NCBI RefSeq assembly: GCF_900129765.1
Contig: NZ_FQWU01000003.1
Location: 248,001-312,000 of the forward strand
Source of the DNA: Massilia sp. CF038
GTDB lineage: Bacteria > Pseudomonadota > Gammaproteobacteria > Burkholderiales > Burkholderiaceae_D
DNA: 64,000 nucleotides
Direction of reading: 5' to 3'
Part shown: one piece after another, positions 25,800-34,230 of the stretch
Position numbering within the stretch: position 1 is the first letter of the stretch
Layout: every line of letters begins with the position of its first letter
The notes under the pieces: model-generated
The model's database searches: none
What the model was told of the DNA's origin: nothing
What the model saw: the letters and a program-made list of their open reading frames with translations, nothing else
Translations under genes and position numbers: made by a program

Positions 25800-26528
25800 G
25801 TGTCGAATCTTACCGCGTCCACTCCCGTCTGGCTGTTTGATCTGGACAATACTTTGCATGATGCTTCCCATGCAATTTTCCCCAGCATCAGCGCCAACAT
25901 GAACATTTACATCGCGCGCGTGCTCGGTGACGGGGTGACGCCGGCCAGCCAGGCCGCGGTGGACGCAGCGCGCATCGGCTACTGGAAACGCTACGGCGCC
26001 ACCCTGCTGGGCATGATCAAGCACCACGATGTGCGCGCTGCCGATTTTTTGCACGAAACCCATACCATCGGCGATTTGCGCGCCTTGATGCGCTTCGAAC
26101 GTGGCCTGGCGGCCATGCTGCGGCGCCTTCCCGGCCGAAAGATTTTGCTGACCAATGCACCGATGCGCTATTCGTCGGACGTGCTGCGCCACCTGAAACT
26201 CAAGCGCCACTTCAGCCACCACATCGCGATCGAAAACATGCAGGTGCACGGGCAGCTGCGGCCCAAGCCGTCCAAGCTGATGCTGCGCCGCCTGCTGCGC
26301 AAGCATGGCCTGGGCGCGCGCCGCTGCATTCTGGTGGAAGACACGCTGGAAAATCTGCGCAGCGCCAAGCAGGTCGGGCTGCGCACGGTGTGGCTGACGC
26401 GCTACCTGCGCCAGGTCGAACCGAGTGGCAGCGCCAGCCTGCCAAAAATGGCAAAGCAACCCACTTACGTCGATGTCAAAGTAAAATCACTGCGGCAGCT
26501 GCCCGCCCGCTTGCACCGCTTGCGCTGA
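25800..26528 (+). CDS. Pyrimidine 5'-nucleotidase-like HAD hydrolase
   Basis: 242 residues. HAD motif I is FDLDNTLHD with nucleophile Asp14 and Asp16; motif II is LLTNAP and motif IV VEDTLENL. The helical cap with ARVLGDGVTPASQAAVDAARIGYW matches pyrimidine 5'-nucleotidase-type (SDT1-like) proteins, which dephosphorylate nucleoside monophosphates. The start is GTG at 25800. It precedes slmA on the same strand by 30 bases, a usual betaproteobacterial order. Confidence 0.85.
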   Translation: MSNLTASTPVWLFDLDNTLHDASHAIFPSISANMNIYIARVLGDGVTPASQAAVDAARIGYWKRYGATLLGMIKHHDVRAADFLHETHTIGDLRALMRFERGLAAMLRRLPGRKILLTNAPMRYSSDVLRHLKLKRHFSHHIAIENMQVHGQLRPKPSKLMLRRLLRKHGLGARRCILVEDTLENLRSAKQVGLRTVWLTRYLRQVEPSGSASLPKMAKQPTYVDVKVKSLRQLPARLHRLR

Positions 26529-26558
26529 CCTTCAATCCACCTTAACCATCGAGACAAC

Positions 26559-27137
26559 ATGGCAAGCACCAAGCCAGGCCAGCGCAAGCTGCAAATCCTC
26601 CAGGCCTTAGCGGGCATGCTGGAACAGCCCAAGGGCGAAAAGATCACCACCGCGGCCCTGGCTGCACGCCTGGAGGTGTCCGAGGCGGCCCTGTACCGGC
26701 ACTTTGCCAGCAAGGCCCAGATGTTCGAGGGCTTGATCGATTTTATCGAGTCCAGCGTCTTTGGCCTGATCAACCAGATCACCGAACGCGAGGCCAACGG
26801 GGTCGACCAGGCCCACGCCATGCTGCAAATGCTGCTTAGTTTTGCTGCCAACAATCCGGGCATGACCCGGGTGCTCATTGGCGACGCGCTGGTGGGCGAA
26901 GACGAGCGCCTTCAGCTGCGCATGAACCAGTTCTACGACAAGGTGGAACTGGCATGCAAGCAGGCGCTGCGCCTTGCAGTGACTCAGGGCCACGGGCAGG
27001 AACAGGACGTGGCAGCGCGCGCCAGTCTGCTGGTGAGCTATGTGGTCGGGCGCTGGCACCGGTATGCCAAGAGCGGCTTCCGTCAAAACCCCACCGAAGG
27101 CACTGCACTGCAGATTGCACTGATGCTGGCTGCCTGA
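26559..27137 (+). CDS. slmA: Nucleoid occlusion factor SlmA (TetR family)
   Basis: 192 residues. The TetR-type helix-turn-helix is ITTAALAARLEVSEAALYRHFASKAQMFEGL (about 29-59), the SlmA-specific N-terminus is present, and C-terminal helices include YDKVELACKQALRLAV and SYVVGRWHRYAKSGF. SlmA binds chromosomal sites and blocks FtsZ ring formation over the nucleoid. The gene follows the HAD gene; its stop is 4 bases before pabB. Confidence 0.92.
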   Translation: MASTKPGQRKLQILQALAGMLEQPKGEKITTAALAARLEVSEAALYRHFASKAQMFEGLIDFIESSVFGLINQITEREANGVDQAHAMLQMLLSFAANNPGMTRVLIGDALVGEDERLQLRMNQFYDKVELACKQALRLAVTQGHGQEQDVAARASLLVSYVVGRWHRYAKSGFRQNPTEGTALQIALMLAA

Positions 27138-27141
27138 GCGC

Positions 27142-28956
27142 ATGGACAGTGCCGATTGCTTCGCCCTGCTCGACGACGCCAGCGCCGCCGACCCGCACAA
27201 CGCGCGTTCGCGTCTGTACGGCGGACATGCAGGCACGCTGCGCTGCGACGACATAGGCCAGTGGCCACGGGTGCTAGCCGACATGCAGGCAGCGCTGGCC
27301 AAAGGCCTGTACGCGGTACCAGTATTAAGCTATGAATTGGGCGGACACTTGCTCGGCATCGATGCCCATGCAAACAGCGCGCCGCTGGCACAGGTGCTGC
27401 TGTTCGAGCATTGCCAGTTTCTGGCACCAGAGGAAGTGGCTGACTGGCTGAGCGCACGGGCTGGTGCCGCGCCAGCCGGTATTGCCGCGATCGAAGCCAA
27501 CGTCAGCGCAGCGCAGTTCGATGCCGCGCTGGCGCGGGTGCATGCCTACATCGAGGCGGGCGATACTTACCAGGTCAATTACACCTATCGGCTGCGCTTC
27601 GACGCCTTCGGCTCGATCTACGCGCTGTATGCGCGCCTGCGTGCGCGCCAGCCGGTGCCGTACGGCGCGCTGATCGGCCTGCCCGATGGCGGCGCCTTGC
27701 TGTCGCTGTCGCCCGAACTGTTTGTGCGCCACGCGGATGGCGAAATCGTGGCCCGGCCCATGAAGGGCACCGCGCCTGCCGACGCCAACGACGGCGAGAA
27801 CGCGCGCCGCGCCCATGCGCTTTCGCAGGACAGCAAAAACCGCGCTGAGAACCTGATGATCGTCGACTTGCTGCGCAACGACCTGGGACGCATTGCCGTC
27901 ACCGGCAGCGTGGCGGTGCCGGCCCTGTTCGATGTGCAGCGCTATAGCTCCGTGCTGCAGATGACGTCAACCGTGCGCGCGCGCCTGCGCGCCGATGCGT
28001 CGCTGGCCGACGTTTTTACGGCCCTCTATCCCTGCGGCTCGATCACCGGGGCACCCAAGCGGCGCACCATGGAAATCATCCGTGAACTGGAACCTGCCGC
28101 GCGCGGCGTCTACACAGGCGCAATTGGCTGGTTCGATCCGCCGTCAACGGCAGGCACAATTGGCGACTTTTGTCTGTCAGTGCCGATCCGTACCCTGTCG
28201 CTACAAGCGCCCGGCGATGGCGTGCGGCGCGGCGAAATGGGCGTGGGTGCTGGCATTGTGTTTGACAGCGACAGTGCCGAGGAATACGCCGAATGCCAGC
28301 TCAAGGCGCGCTTTCTGACCGGCCTTGTCAACGATTTCGAGATCTTTGAAACCATGCATGCCAGCGCTGCCGAGGGCTGCCGCCATCGCGGTCTGCATCT
28401 GGCGCGCATGCAGGCATCGGCACGCTACTTTGGTTTTGTGTTCGACGCGGCGCTTGCCGTGCGCACGCTCGACCAAGCGTGTGCATCGATGGAAGCGGGG
28501 CCGCAGCGCCTGCGCCTTGCCTTGCGCTGCGATGGCAGCTTCGTCACCACTGTGGGCGCCCTGGCGCCGCTGTCCACGCCGGTGCGCTTGCTGCTTGCGC
28601 CGGATGCGATGCAGGCCGACCAGCTTTTCCTGCGCCACAAGACCAGCCACCGCAAGCGCTATGACGAAGCGTGGCGCACTGCCGAGGCCGAGGGCGCCTT
28701 TGATACCTTGTTCTTCAATGAGCGCGGCGAGCTGACCGAGGGGGGGCGCAGCAATGTCTTCGTGCGCATTGATGGGCAATGGCTGACCCCACCTCTGGCG
28801 TGCGGCGTCCTGCCGGGCATCATGCGCGCGGTGCTGCTGGCCGACCCGGCATGGGATGCAAGGGAAGCGGTCATTACGCGCGCCATGCTTGCCAGCGCCA
28901 GCGAGATCGTCGCATGCAATGCCCTGCGCGGGGCACTGCCCGCTACGCTGGCGTGA
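27142..28956 (+). CDS. pabB: Fused aminodeoxychorismate synthase component I / 4-amino-4-deoxychorismate lyase (PabB-PabC)
   Basis: 604 residues, larger than PabB alone (about 450). The N-terminal PabB domain (to about 360) converts chorismate with ammonia to aminodeoxychorismate; it has FMKGT-type Lys208 in PMKGTAPAD, SQDSKNRAENLMIVDLLRND and CGSITGAPK. The C-terminal domain (about 370-600) is class IV aminotransferase fold with HKTSHRKRYDEAW (Lys500, probable PLP lysine), LFFNERGELTEGGRSNVF and CGVLPGIMR, giving p-aminobenzoate for folate synthesis. The tail overlaps the convergent GlxA-type regulator by 14 bases. The amidotransferase PabA is not in the window. Confidence 0.92.
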   Translation: MDSADCFALLDDASAADPHNARSRLYGGHAGTLRCDDIGQWPRVLADMQAALAKGLYAVPVLSYELGGHLLGIDAHANSAPLAQVLLFEHCQFLAPEEVADWLSARAGAAPAGIAAIEANVSAAQFDAALARVHAYIEAGDTYQVNYTYRLRFDAFGSIYALYARLRARQPVPYGALIGLPDGGALLSLSPELFVRHADGEIVARPMKGTAPADANDGENARRAHALSQDSKNRAENLMIVDLLRNDLGRIAVTGSVAVPALFDVQRYSSVLQMTSTVRARLRADASLADVFTALYPCGSITGAPKRRTMEIIRELEPAARGVYTGAIGWFDPPSTAGTIGDFCLSVPIRTLSLQAPGDGVRRGEMGVGAGIVFDSDSAEEYAECQLKARFLTGLVNDFEIFETMHASAAEGCRHRGLHLARMQASARYFGFVFDAALAVRTLDQACASMEAGPQRLRLALRCDGSFVTTVGALAPLSTPVRLLLAPDAMQADQLFLRHKTSHRKRYDEAWRTAEAEGAFDTLFFNERGELTEGGRSNVFVRIDGQWLTPPLACGVLPGIMRAVLLADPAWDAREAVITRAMLASASEIVACNALRGALPATLA

Positions 28957-29896
28957 ACCGGCGCCGGTAAGCGCCAGGCGAGGTCGCAGTCACGCGCCGG
29001 AAGTGGTGGCGCAACGATTCCTCGGAACCGAATCCGGCCCGCTGCGCCACCAGCGCCAGCGGCAGATCGCTAATCTCCAGCAGATCCTTGGTCAGGGCGA
29101 CGCGCTCGCGCGTGACCCACTCCACCGGGCCGAATCCTGTGGTGTCCTGGAACTGGCGCTGCAGCGTGCGCGCACTCATGGCGGCGCGGGCAGCCATGCT
29201 GGCCACAGTGTGCTTTTCCTGCGGATGCGTGCGGACCCAGTCCATCAGGCGCGTCAGCCGCCCCCGTTCGTCGTGCGCCATCGGCCGCGGCAGGAACTGC
29301 GCCTGGCCACCTTCGCGGTGCGGCGCCACCACCAGCCGCTGCGCCACCAGATTGGCCACGCGTGCGCCGTAGTCGCGCCGTACCAGATGCAGCAGCATGT
29401 CCAGTCCCGCGGCCGATCCAGCTGACGTTATAAGCTGGCCGCTGTCGACATACAGGTCGCCCGGCAAAACGTCGATTGCCGGAAAGCGCTGCGCCAGCTG
29501 CTGCGCGTAGCGCCAGTGGGTGGTGGCCCGCTTGCCATCCAATAGCCCGGCTGCGGCCAGCAAAAAGACGCCGGAACAGATCGAACACAAACGCGCGCCC
29601 CGCGCGTGAGCGGCACGCAGCAGCGCCAGAATGGCTTCCGGTGGCGCTTCGTTGGGGTCGCGCCAGCCCGGGATCACGATGGTGTCTGCGCGCTCGAGCA
29701 GGGTCAGGTCGTGCGGCGCGGCCAGCGTGATGCCGCCAGCGGCGCGAATGGGCCCAGCTTCCATGGCGCACACGGCAAAGTCGTACCACTCGACGCCCAG
29801 TTCGGGTCGCGCCAGCGCGAACAGTTCGACCGTGCAGCCGAATTCGAATGTGCATAGCTGGTCGTAGGCCAGCGCAACCACCAGATGTTTGTTCAT
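28943..29896 (-). CDS. GlxA/FtrA family transcriptional regulator (DJ-1 plus AraC)
   Basis: 317 residues. The N-terminal DJ-1/PfpI-like domain has IVIPGWRDPNEAPP and the Cys-containing LCSICSGVFLLAAAGLLDGKRATTHW around the usual nucleophile elbow. The C-terminal AraC HTH has TVASMAARAAMSARTLQRQF and LALVAQRAGFGSEESLRHHFRR. Such proteins sense small molecules and switch neighbouring genes. It is divergent from the rhodanese gene (96 bases between starts), so it may control it. Convergent overlap with pabBC is 14 bases. Confidence 0.9.
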   Translation of the reverse strand: MNKHLVVALAYDQLCTFEFGCTVELFALARPELGVEWYDFAVCAMEAGPIRAAGGITLAAPHDLTLLERADTIVIPGWRDPNEAPPEAILALLRAAHARGARLCSICSGVFLLAAAGLLDGKRATTHWRYAQQLAQRFPAIDVLPGDLYVDSGQLITSAGSAAGLDMLLHLVRRDYGARVANLVAQRLVVAPHREGGQAQFLPRPMAHDERGRLTRLMDWVRTHPQEKHTVASMAARAAMSARTLQRQFQDTTGFGPVEWVTRERVALTKDLLEISDLPLALVAQRAGFGSEESLRHHFRRVTATSPGAYRRRFTPA

Positions 29897-29991
29897 GGCG
29901 CAATCTTACCGGAGATTGGCGATTGCGCCACTTCTGCCGGCGGCAGGCGGCATTGATAATCAGGCTTCACTTTTCAAAAAAGGAGTCCTCC

Positions 29992-30396
29992 ATGTCCCGC
30001 GTTACCGATGTCGCCCCGGCCGCCAGCGCAGCCGCCCTCGCCCACTTCGAGAGCCAGTTTTCGTTCGAAACCGATTGCTGGGATGTGCATGACAGCTTGA
30101 GCGGCGGTGCAGCCGACTTTGTGCTGCTGGACGTGCGCGGGACGGAAAAATACGCAGCCGGGCATGTGCCGGGGGCAGTCGATCTGGCGCAGCGCAAGAT
30201 CATCGGTTCGCGCATGGCCCAGTTCCCGCAAGGGACCGTGTTCGTGACCTACTGCGCCGGGCCGCACTGCAATGGCGCGGCGCGCGCGGCCATCCGGCTG
30301 GCGCGGCTTGGCTTGCCGGTCAAGATCATGAGCGGCGGGATCACGGGATGGCTCGATGAAGGCTTTGCGCTGGCTCAGAGCCAGGCCAGCAACTGA
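29992..30396 (+). CDS. Rhodanese-like sulfurtransferase
   Basis: 134 residues, one rhodanese domain. DFVLLDVRGTEKYAAGHVPGA is the substrate-side motif and TYCAGPHCNGAARAA holds the active-site loop with Cys88. The function is persulfide transfer in the cytoplasm; the acceptor is unknown. ATG 29992 has an excellent AGGAG ribosome site 7 bases upstream; a longer upstream frame overlaps the regulator. The end overlaps the convergent hydrolase gene (22 bases). Divergent from the GlxA-type regulator. Confidence 0.88.
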   Translation: MSRVTDVAPAASAAALAHFESQFSFETDCWDVHDSLSGGAADFVLLDVRGTEKYAAGHVPGAVDLAQRKIIGSRMAQFPQGTVFVTYCAGPHCNGAARAAIRLARLGLPVKIMSGGITGWLDEGFALAQSQASN

Positions 30397-31511
30397 TCGC
30401 TGACCTGCCGGGACGATAACAACTGCATGTGGTTGGTCTGGTACAGCACCAGCGGCTCGAGCGGCAGACAGCGTGCCGGATCGGCATGCTGCCCCAGCGC
30501 GCTTGGTACAGGCACCAGGCCGTCGCCGGCGAGAAGATTGTCTTTCCAGTCGCCTTCGCGCTGGCCAACGGTGGCGGCAACGGCAAGGCAGCGCACACCT
30601 GGCGGCAGCGGCAGCACGGTGGGCAAAGGCACGCCATGAGCGAAACGGTCCTGCTGCGCATCGAGCACACTGCCGTGGCGCAGATCGGTGATGCCGGCGC
30701 TGCGGATTTTAGCCAGGCGCGAAAACGGGGCGCTGTAGACCGAGCTGTCCGTCAGCAGATGCACCCAGTTGCCGCCCCGTTCAAGTGGCGCGCCATGGTG
30801 TGGCGTACCCAGAAACACCATGCTGCGCAAACGCTGCAGCCAGCCATGCCCTGACTCGGCGGCGGCATGGCAACTGCTGCGCGCCACCAGCCCACCCATG
30901 CTGTGCGCGACGATGGCGATTTCCTCGACCGGTACTGGCCAGCCGTCGACCAGGGTTTGCAGCTGAGCCGCTAGTTCACGCCCGTTGTCAGCGATATGGC
31001 GGCCGCTGTTGTAGTGCAGGTAGACGGGCGTGTACCCACGTTCGCGCGCCAGCATGGCGCCGTGGTCGTGGCGATCGCGCAGCCACTGCGCATCGTTCAT
31101 GCACAGGCCATGGGCCAGCAGCACAATGCGCGCAGATGGTTCGCCAGCCACACGCAAGCGCATTGGAATGGCAAGCGCATTGCCGCTGGCGGCCAGGCGG
31201 TCGCCCAGTACGCCGTTCAGTGCAGCAACCAGGGCCTCGCGGCCGGCCCATTCAGACGGCGATCCCAGTGCGGGAGCGAGGCGCCCGAGCACGGCATCGA
31301 GGCCGCCGCCCACCAGCCGGGTGGCGCCCTTGACGCTGCGGTAGACCAGGGAAGTCACGCCGGAGACAGGGCGGATCAGCGGGGTGCCAATCGCCTTGTC
31401 GAGCACATTCATGTGGACTGCTTCGACGAGTTCGGTCACCCCCGTCACCGCCTCGAGCACGAGGCGGGAAGCGCCAAGCAGATCGGCGCCGACGGTGGGT
31501 TTGGCAGGCAT
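30375..31511 (-). CDS. Lipase-like alpha/beta hydrolase
   Basis: 378 residues. RIVLLAHGLCMNDAQWLRD is the oxyanion-hole region and EIAIVAHSMGGLVARSS the nucleophile elbow (Ser204), as in PGAP1/triacylglycerol lipase-like proteins. Further C-terminal are FLGTPHHGAPLERG and a His near QTNHMQLLSSRQV. There is no signal peptide, so it is cytoplasmic or membrane-associated; the N-terminal 110 residues are hydrophobic-helical. It is the end of the minus-strand group with the peroxidase; the gap is 3 bases. Confidence 0.82.
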   Translation of the reverse strand: MPAKPTVGADLLGASRLVLEAVTGVTELVEAVHMNVLDKAIGTPLIRPVSGVTSLVYRSVKGATRLVGGGLDAVLGRLAPALGSPSEWAGREALVAALNGVLGDRLAASGNALAIPMRLRVAGEPSARIVLLAHGLCMNDAQWLRDRHDHGAMLARERGYTPVYLHYNSGRHIADNGRELAAQLQTLVDGWPVPVEEIAIVAHSMGGLVARSSCHAAAESGHGWLQRLRSMVFLGTPHHGAPLERGGNWVHLLTDSSVYSAPFSRLAKIRSAGITDLRHGSVLDAQQDRFAHGVPLPTVLPLPPGVRCLAVAATVGQREGDWKDNLLAGDGLVPVPSALGQHADPARCLPLEPLVLYQTNHMQLLSSRQVSDQLLAWL

Positions 31512-31514
31512 GGC

Positions 31515-32105
31515 CTAGGAGCCGAGCGCCTGTTCGATCTTGCCCACCAGCGCAGGGTCTTGCGGCGTGACTTTGCTTGGGTAGTGCTCGATCACGTTGC
31601 CCTTACGGTCGATCAGGTACTTGGTAAAGTTCCATTTCGGTTCCTTGCCAGTGGCCTTGATCAACTGGCTGTGCAGCGGGTTGGGCGTGCTGCCGCTCAC
31701 TTGCGACTTGGCGAACATGGGGAACTTGACGCCATAGGTGTTGTAGCAAAGGTCGGCGATTTCCTTGGCGCTGCCCGGTTCCTGCTTGCCGAAGTCGTTC
31801 GACGGGAAACCCAGCACCACCAGACCCTTGCTGCCATATTTGGCGTACAGCGCCTCCAGGCCCTCGTACTGCTTGGTGTAGCCGCAGTAGCTTGCTGTAT
31901 TGACGACCAACACCACCTTGCCCGCGTATTGACACAGGTTCTGCGGCGCGTCGTCCTGCAGGCGCGGGAAGGTTTTATTGAGCAGTGCCGGGCAGGCTGC
32001 TGCTGCCGGGGCGGCCGCCGGGGCCGGGGCTTGCGCCATGGCTGCCGGGGCGGCGCTCAGGGTGGCACCCAGCGCTGCCAGGATGAATGCGGTCGTCTTG
32101 ATCAT
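31515..32105 (-). CDS. Exported glutathione peroxidase (thiol peroxidase type)
   Basis: 196 residues. Residues 1-25 form a signal peptide (cut near AMA), followed by an Ala/Pro-rich linker to about 38. The peroxidase core has VVNTASYCGYTKQYEGLEALY with peroxidatic Cys74 in place of selenocysteine, then LGFPSNDFGKQEPG and WNFTKYLIDRKG. Homologues reduce peroxides through thioredoxin or glutathione. ATG 32105 has a GGAAGA ribosome site; an upstream ATG at 32120 has none. Probably periplasmic, in the bufferin-downstream stretch. Confidence 0.88.
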   Translation of the reverse strand: MIKTTAFILAALGATLSAAPAAMAQAPAPAAAPAAAACPALLNKTFPRLQDDAPQNLCQYAGKVVLVVNTASYCGYTKQYEGLEALYAKYGSKGLVVLGFPSNDFGKQEPGSAKEIADLCYNTYGVKFPMFAKSQVSGSTPNPLHSQLIKATGKEPKWNFTKYLIDRKGNVIEHYPSKVTPQDPALVGKIEQALGS

Positions 32106-32172
32106 GATCTGTTCTTCCATCCAATAAGAATTGAAAATCGATTCTATGCCAATTCGGCCGCCCCTGCCGGCC

Positions 32173-32997
32173 CTACTCGATTACCAGTTCGGACAAGGCC
32201 GGATCGGCCGCCGGGTAGGACAGCTTGAGCGCCGCCATGACCTCCAGCAGCAGCGTGGAGATGATCAGGTTGCGGTGGGTTTTCGAGTCCGCCGGAATCA
32301 GGTACCAGGGCGCGTGCGGCGCATCGGTGGCCATGATGGCTTGCTCGTAGGCCTGCTGGTACTGGTCCCAGTATGCGCGCTGGGCGATGTCGTTGCGGTC
32401 GAATTTCCATTGTTTGTCGGGGTCGTCGAGCCGCTCCTGCAGGCGCTTGCGCTGCTCGTCGCGCGAGATATGCAGGAACAGCTTGACGATCACGGTACCG
32501 GTTTCAGCGAGCATGCGTTCAAAGTCGCGGATGTGCGCATAGCGGCGTTTGCGCTCCTTGTCGTCAATTTGTCCATGCACGACCGGCACCAGCACGTCCT
32601 CGTAGTGGCTGCGGTTGAAAATGGCGATTTCGCCGCGGCCCGGTACCTGGCGGTGCACACGCCACAGGTAGTCGTGCGCCAGTTCCTCGTCGCTGGGCGC
32701 CTTGAACTGCACCCCGCGCAAGCCCATGGGATTGATTTGCCTGAATAGGGCGCGCACGGTACCGTCCTTGCCCGAGGTGTCCATTCCCTGCAGTACCAGC
32801 AGCAGCTTGTGCTTGCGCTGGGCGTACAGCATTTCCTGGATTTCGGCGATGCGCGCGGTCAGTTCGGCGGTGGCTTCGCGCTCGCGCGTTTTGACTTCGC
32901 CTTTGGCCGCCTGCGCGTCACGCAGCGGGGTGGCGCCGGCGTCTTCGTCGCGCAGCTTGACCCGCTCCGGGGCGCGAAACTGTGCGCGCGCCTTCAT
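32173..32997 (-). CDS. ppk2: Polyphosphate kinase 2 family phosphotransferase
   Basis: 274 residues. PPK2 transfers phosphate between polyphosphate and nucleotides. Walker A-like QGMDTSGKDGTVRALF (Lys77), IFNRSHYEDVL (Walker B region) and KFDRNDIAQRAYWDQYQQAYE are all family marks. Start ATG 32997 overlaps the CoA-binding stop (ATGA); an upstream in-frame start is a shadow. Whether it favours AMP, ADP or GDP cannot be told. It is downstream of the bufferin genes on the same strand. Confidence 0.92.
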   Translation of the reverse strand: MKARAQFRAPERVKLRDEDAGATPLRDAQAAKGEVKTREREATAELTARIAEIQEMLYAQRKHKLLLVLQGMDTSGKDGTVRALFRQINPMGLRGVQFKAPSDEELAHDYLWRVHRQVPGRGEIAIFNRSHYEDVLVPVVHGQIDDKERKRRYAHIRDFERMLAETGTVIVKLFLHISRDEQRKRLQERLDDPDKQWKFDRNDIAQRAYWDQYQQAYEQAIMATDAPHAPWYLIPADSKTHRNLIISTLLLEVMAALKLSYPAADPALSELVIE

Positions 32998-33416
32998 CGC
33001 GTGCCTGCCGCGTGCTCGACCTTGATGCAATGGTCCATGACGACATCGAGTCCGGCAGCGGCGGCAAGGTCGGCAGCCGCCTGATTGACGACGCCAAGCT
33101 GCATCCACAGGCAGCCCGCGCGCACGGCCACCGCGTCACGCGCGATGGGCAGCATGTCGTCGGGATTGCGGAAGCAGTCGACAATGTCGATGGCGGTGCC
33201 GCTGGCAGCGAGCGCGGTCGCCGCATCGTGCAGGCTGGCGTAAACGGGTTCGCCAAGAATCTGGTCGCCCGTGTAACTGGGGTTGACCGGCACCACACGG
33301 TAGCCGTTTTGTTGCAGGTACTTGGCCACGGTGTGGCTGGCGCGTTCAGGTTTGTTCGACAGGCCGACCACGGCGATGGTCTTGCTGTCCTGGAGGATTT
33401 GCGCAATGGTTCTCAT
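32994..33416 (-). CDS. CoA-binding domain protein (YccU-like)
   Basis: 140 residues of the CoA_binding_2 family: [26 protein letters not shown] (Rossmann nucleotide-binding), VPVNPSY, GEPVYASL and the C-terminal AGLDVVMDHCIKVEH. The family binds CoA or succinyl-CoA-like ligands; the cellular role is unclear. Its ATG 33416 lies 70 bases inside the annotated end of bufC; the ATG is on the same strand and the frame is open, so both reading frames may be used. The stop overlaps ppk2 by 4 bases. Confidence 0.86.
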   Translation of the reverse strand: MRTIAQILQDSKTIAVVGLSNKPERASHTVAKYLQQNGYRVVPVNPSYTGDQILGEPVYASLHDAATALAASGTAIDIVDCFRNPDDMLPIARDAVAVRAGCLWMQLGVVNQAAADLAAAAGLDVVMDHCIKVEHAAGTR

Positions 33417-34230
33417 GCTGGTGCCTGGTAGTTGACGGGTTGTCCACTAGCGTAGCAGGATTGGCCACCACGGTGGCGCGCAGCATGCCAGTGCCGAGCC
33501 AGTCGCGCAGCCAGGTCGCGACGAGTGTGGCTGCGTCGTCGGACTGGGCGTCGGCGCAGATGGCGCCAAAGCTGGCGCCTGCCCGCAGTGCCATCAGCGC
33601 TGCTGCTTCGTCCACCGCAAGCGAGCGAAAATGCGGCTGCAGATTGTGGCGCCAGACCAGCCAGGTCTGGGGCGACGCGAGCGCTGCCGGCTCGGGCGGG
33701 CCACACGCGTCGCCCAGTCCCTGCCACAGGGCGACACTGTTGTGCTGCATGGTCAGCAACTGAACGGCGGGATGCAGGACAAAGGTCTGCGCAGCCCAGT
33801 CCTGCGGCGCCAGTAAGCGCAAGGCGTCCATGCTTGCTGGCGCCGCGTCTGGCGCATCGAACGCCAGGCCCAGCGTCCATTCAAATTGCGCCAGTTCCGC
33901 CACGAAGGGATGCTCGGCCAGCTGCTCGCGCAAAAAGGCCGGAAAGGCGTCGCCGTACCAGCGCAGGTTGTGAAACGATGAAGGATGCGCCAGCAGGTAG
34001 GCGCCGGCCATCTGGTTGAACAGATCGTCGCCGATATAGGTCCAGGTGCGTTCGAATGCTTCGCCCAACGCCTCGCGCATGCGGGCCCGATACGCATTGT
34101 GATAGATCGCCAGGCGCGCCGCCGGCGACAGTGCGCCCTGCTGGCGCACCGCAGGCAGCATGGGCGTCGCGTCGCCCTCGCCAAGCACATAGTCCTGAAA
34201 CGCGGCCTGAAGTTGCGGCAGTGCGTTCAT
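33346..34230 (-). CDS. bufC: BufC-like maturation partner (DUF2063 family)
   Basis: 294 residues. The DUF2063 N-terminal domain is at about 5-100: [41 protein letters not shown] and [19 protein letters not shown]. In bufferin systems, BufC partners BufB in modifying the precursor peptide. Start ATG 34230 overlaps the bufB stop by 4 bases. The last 30 residues (after about 263) look unlike the rest, are rich in His, Arg, Gln and Pro, and overlap the next gene by 71 bases; see findings for a possible frameshift. The protein would otherwise end near a normal length of about 260. Confidence 0.85.
   Translation of the reverse strand: MNALPQLQAAFQDYVLGEGDATPMLPAVRQQGALSPAARLAIYHNAYRARMREALGEAFERTWTYIGDDLFNQMAGAYLLAHPSSFHNLRWYGDAFPAFLREQLAEHPFVAELAQFEWTLGLAFDAPDAAPASMDALRLLAPQDWAAQTFVLHPAVQLLTMQHNSVALWQGLGDACGPPEPAALASPQTWLVWRHNLQPHFRSLAVDEAAALMALRAGASFGAICADAQSDDAATLVATWLRDWLGTGMLRATVVANPATLVDNPSTTRHQHENHCANPPGQQDHRRGRPVEQT

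Noticed and set aside
30996..32228. 410-codon plus-strand frame across the hydrolase and peroxidase genes
   Set aside because: It crosses two well-supported minus-strand genes and has no recognisable domain.
33413..33880. 155-codon minus-strand frame beside bufC
   Set aside because: Not a separate gene; only its last part is of interest as the possible original frame of the bufC end.
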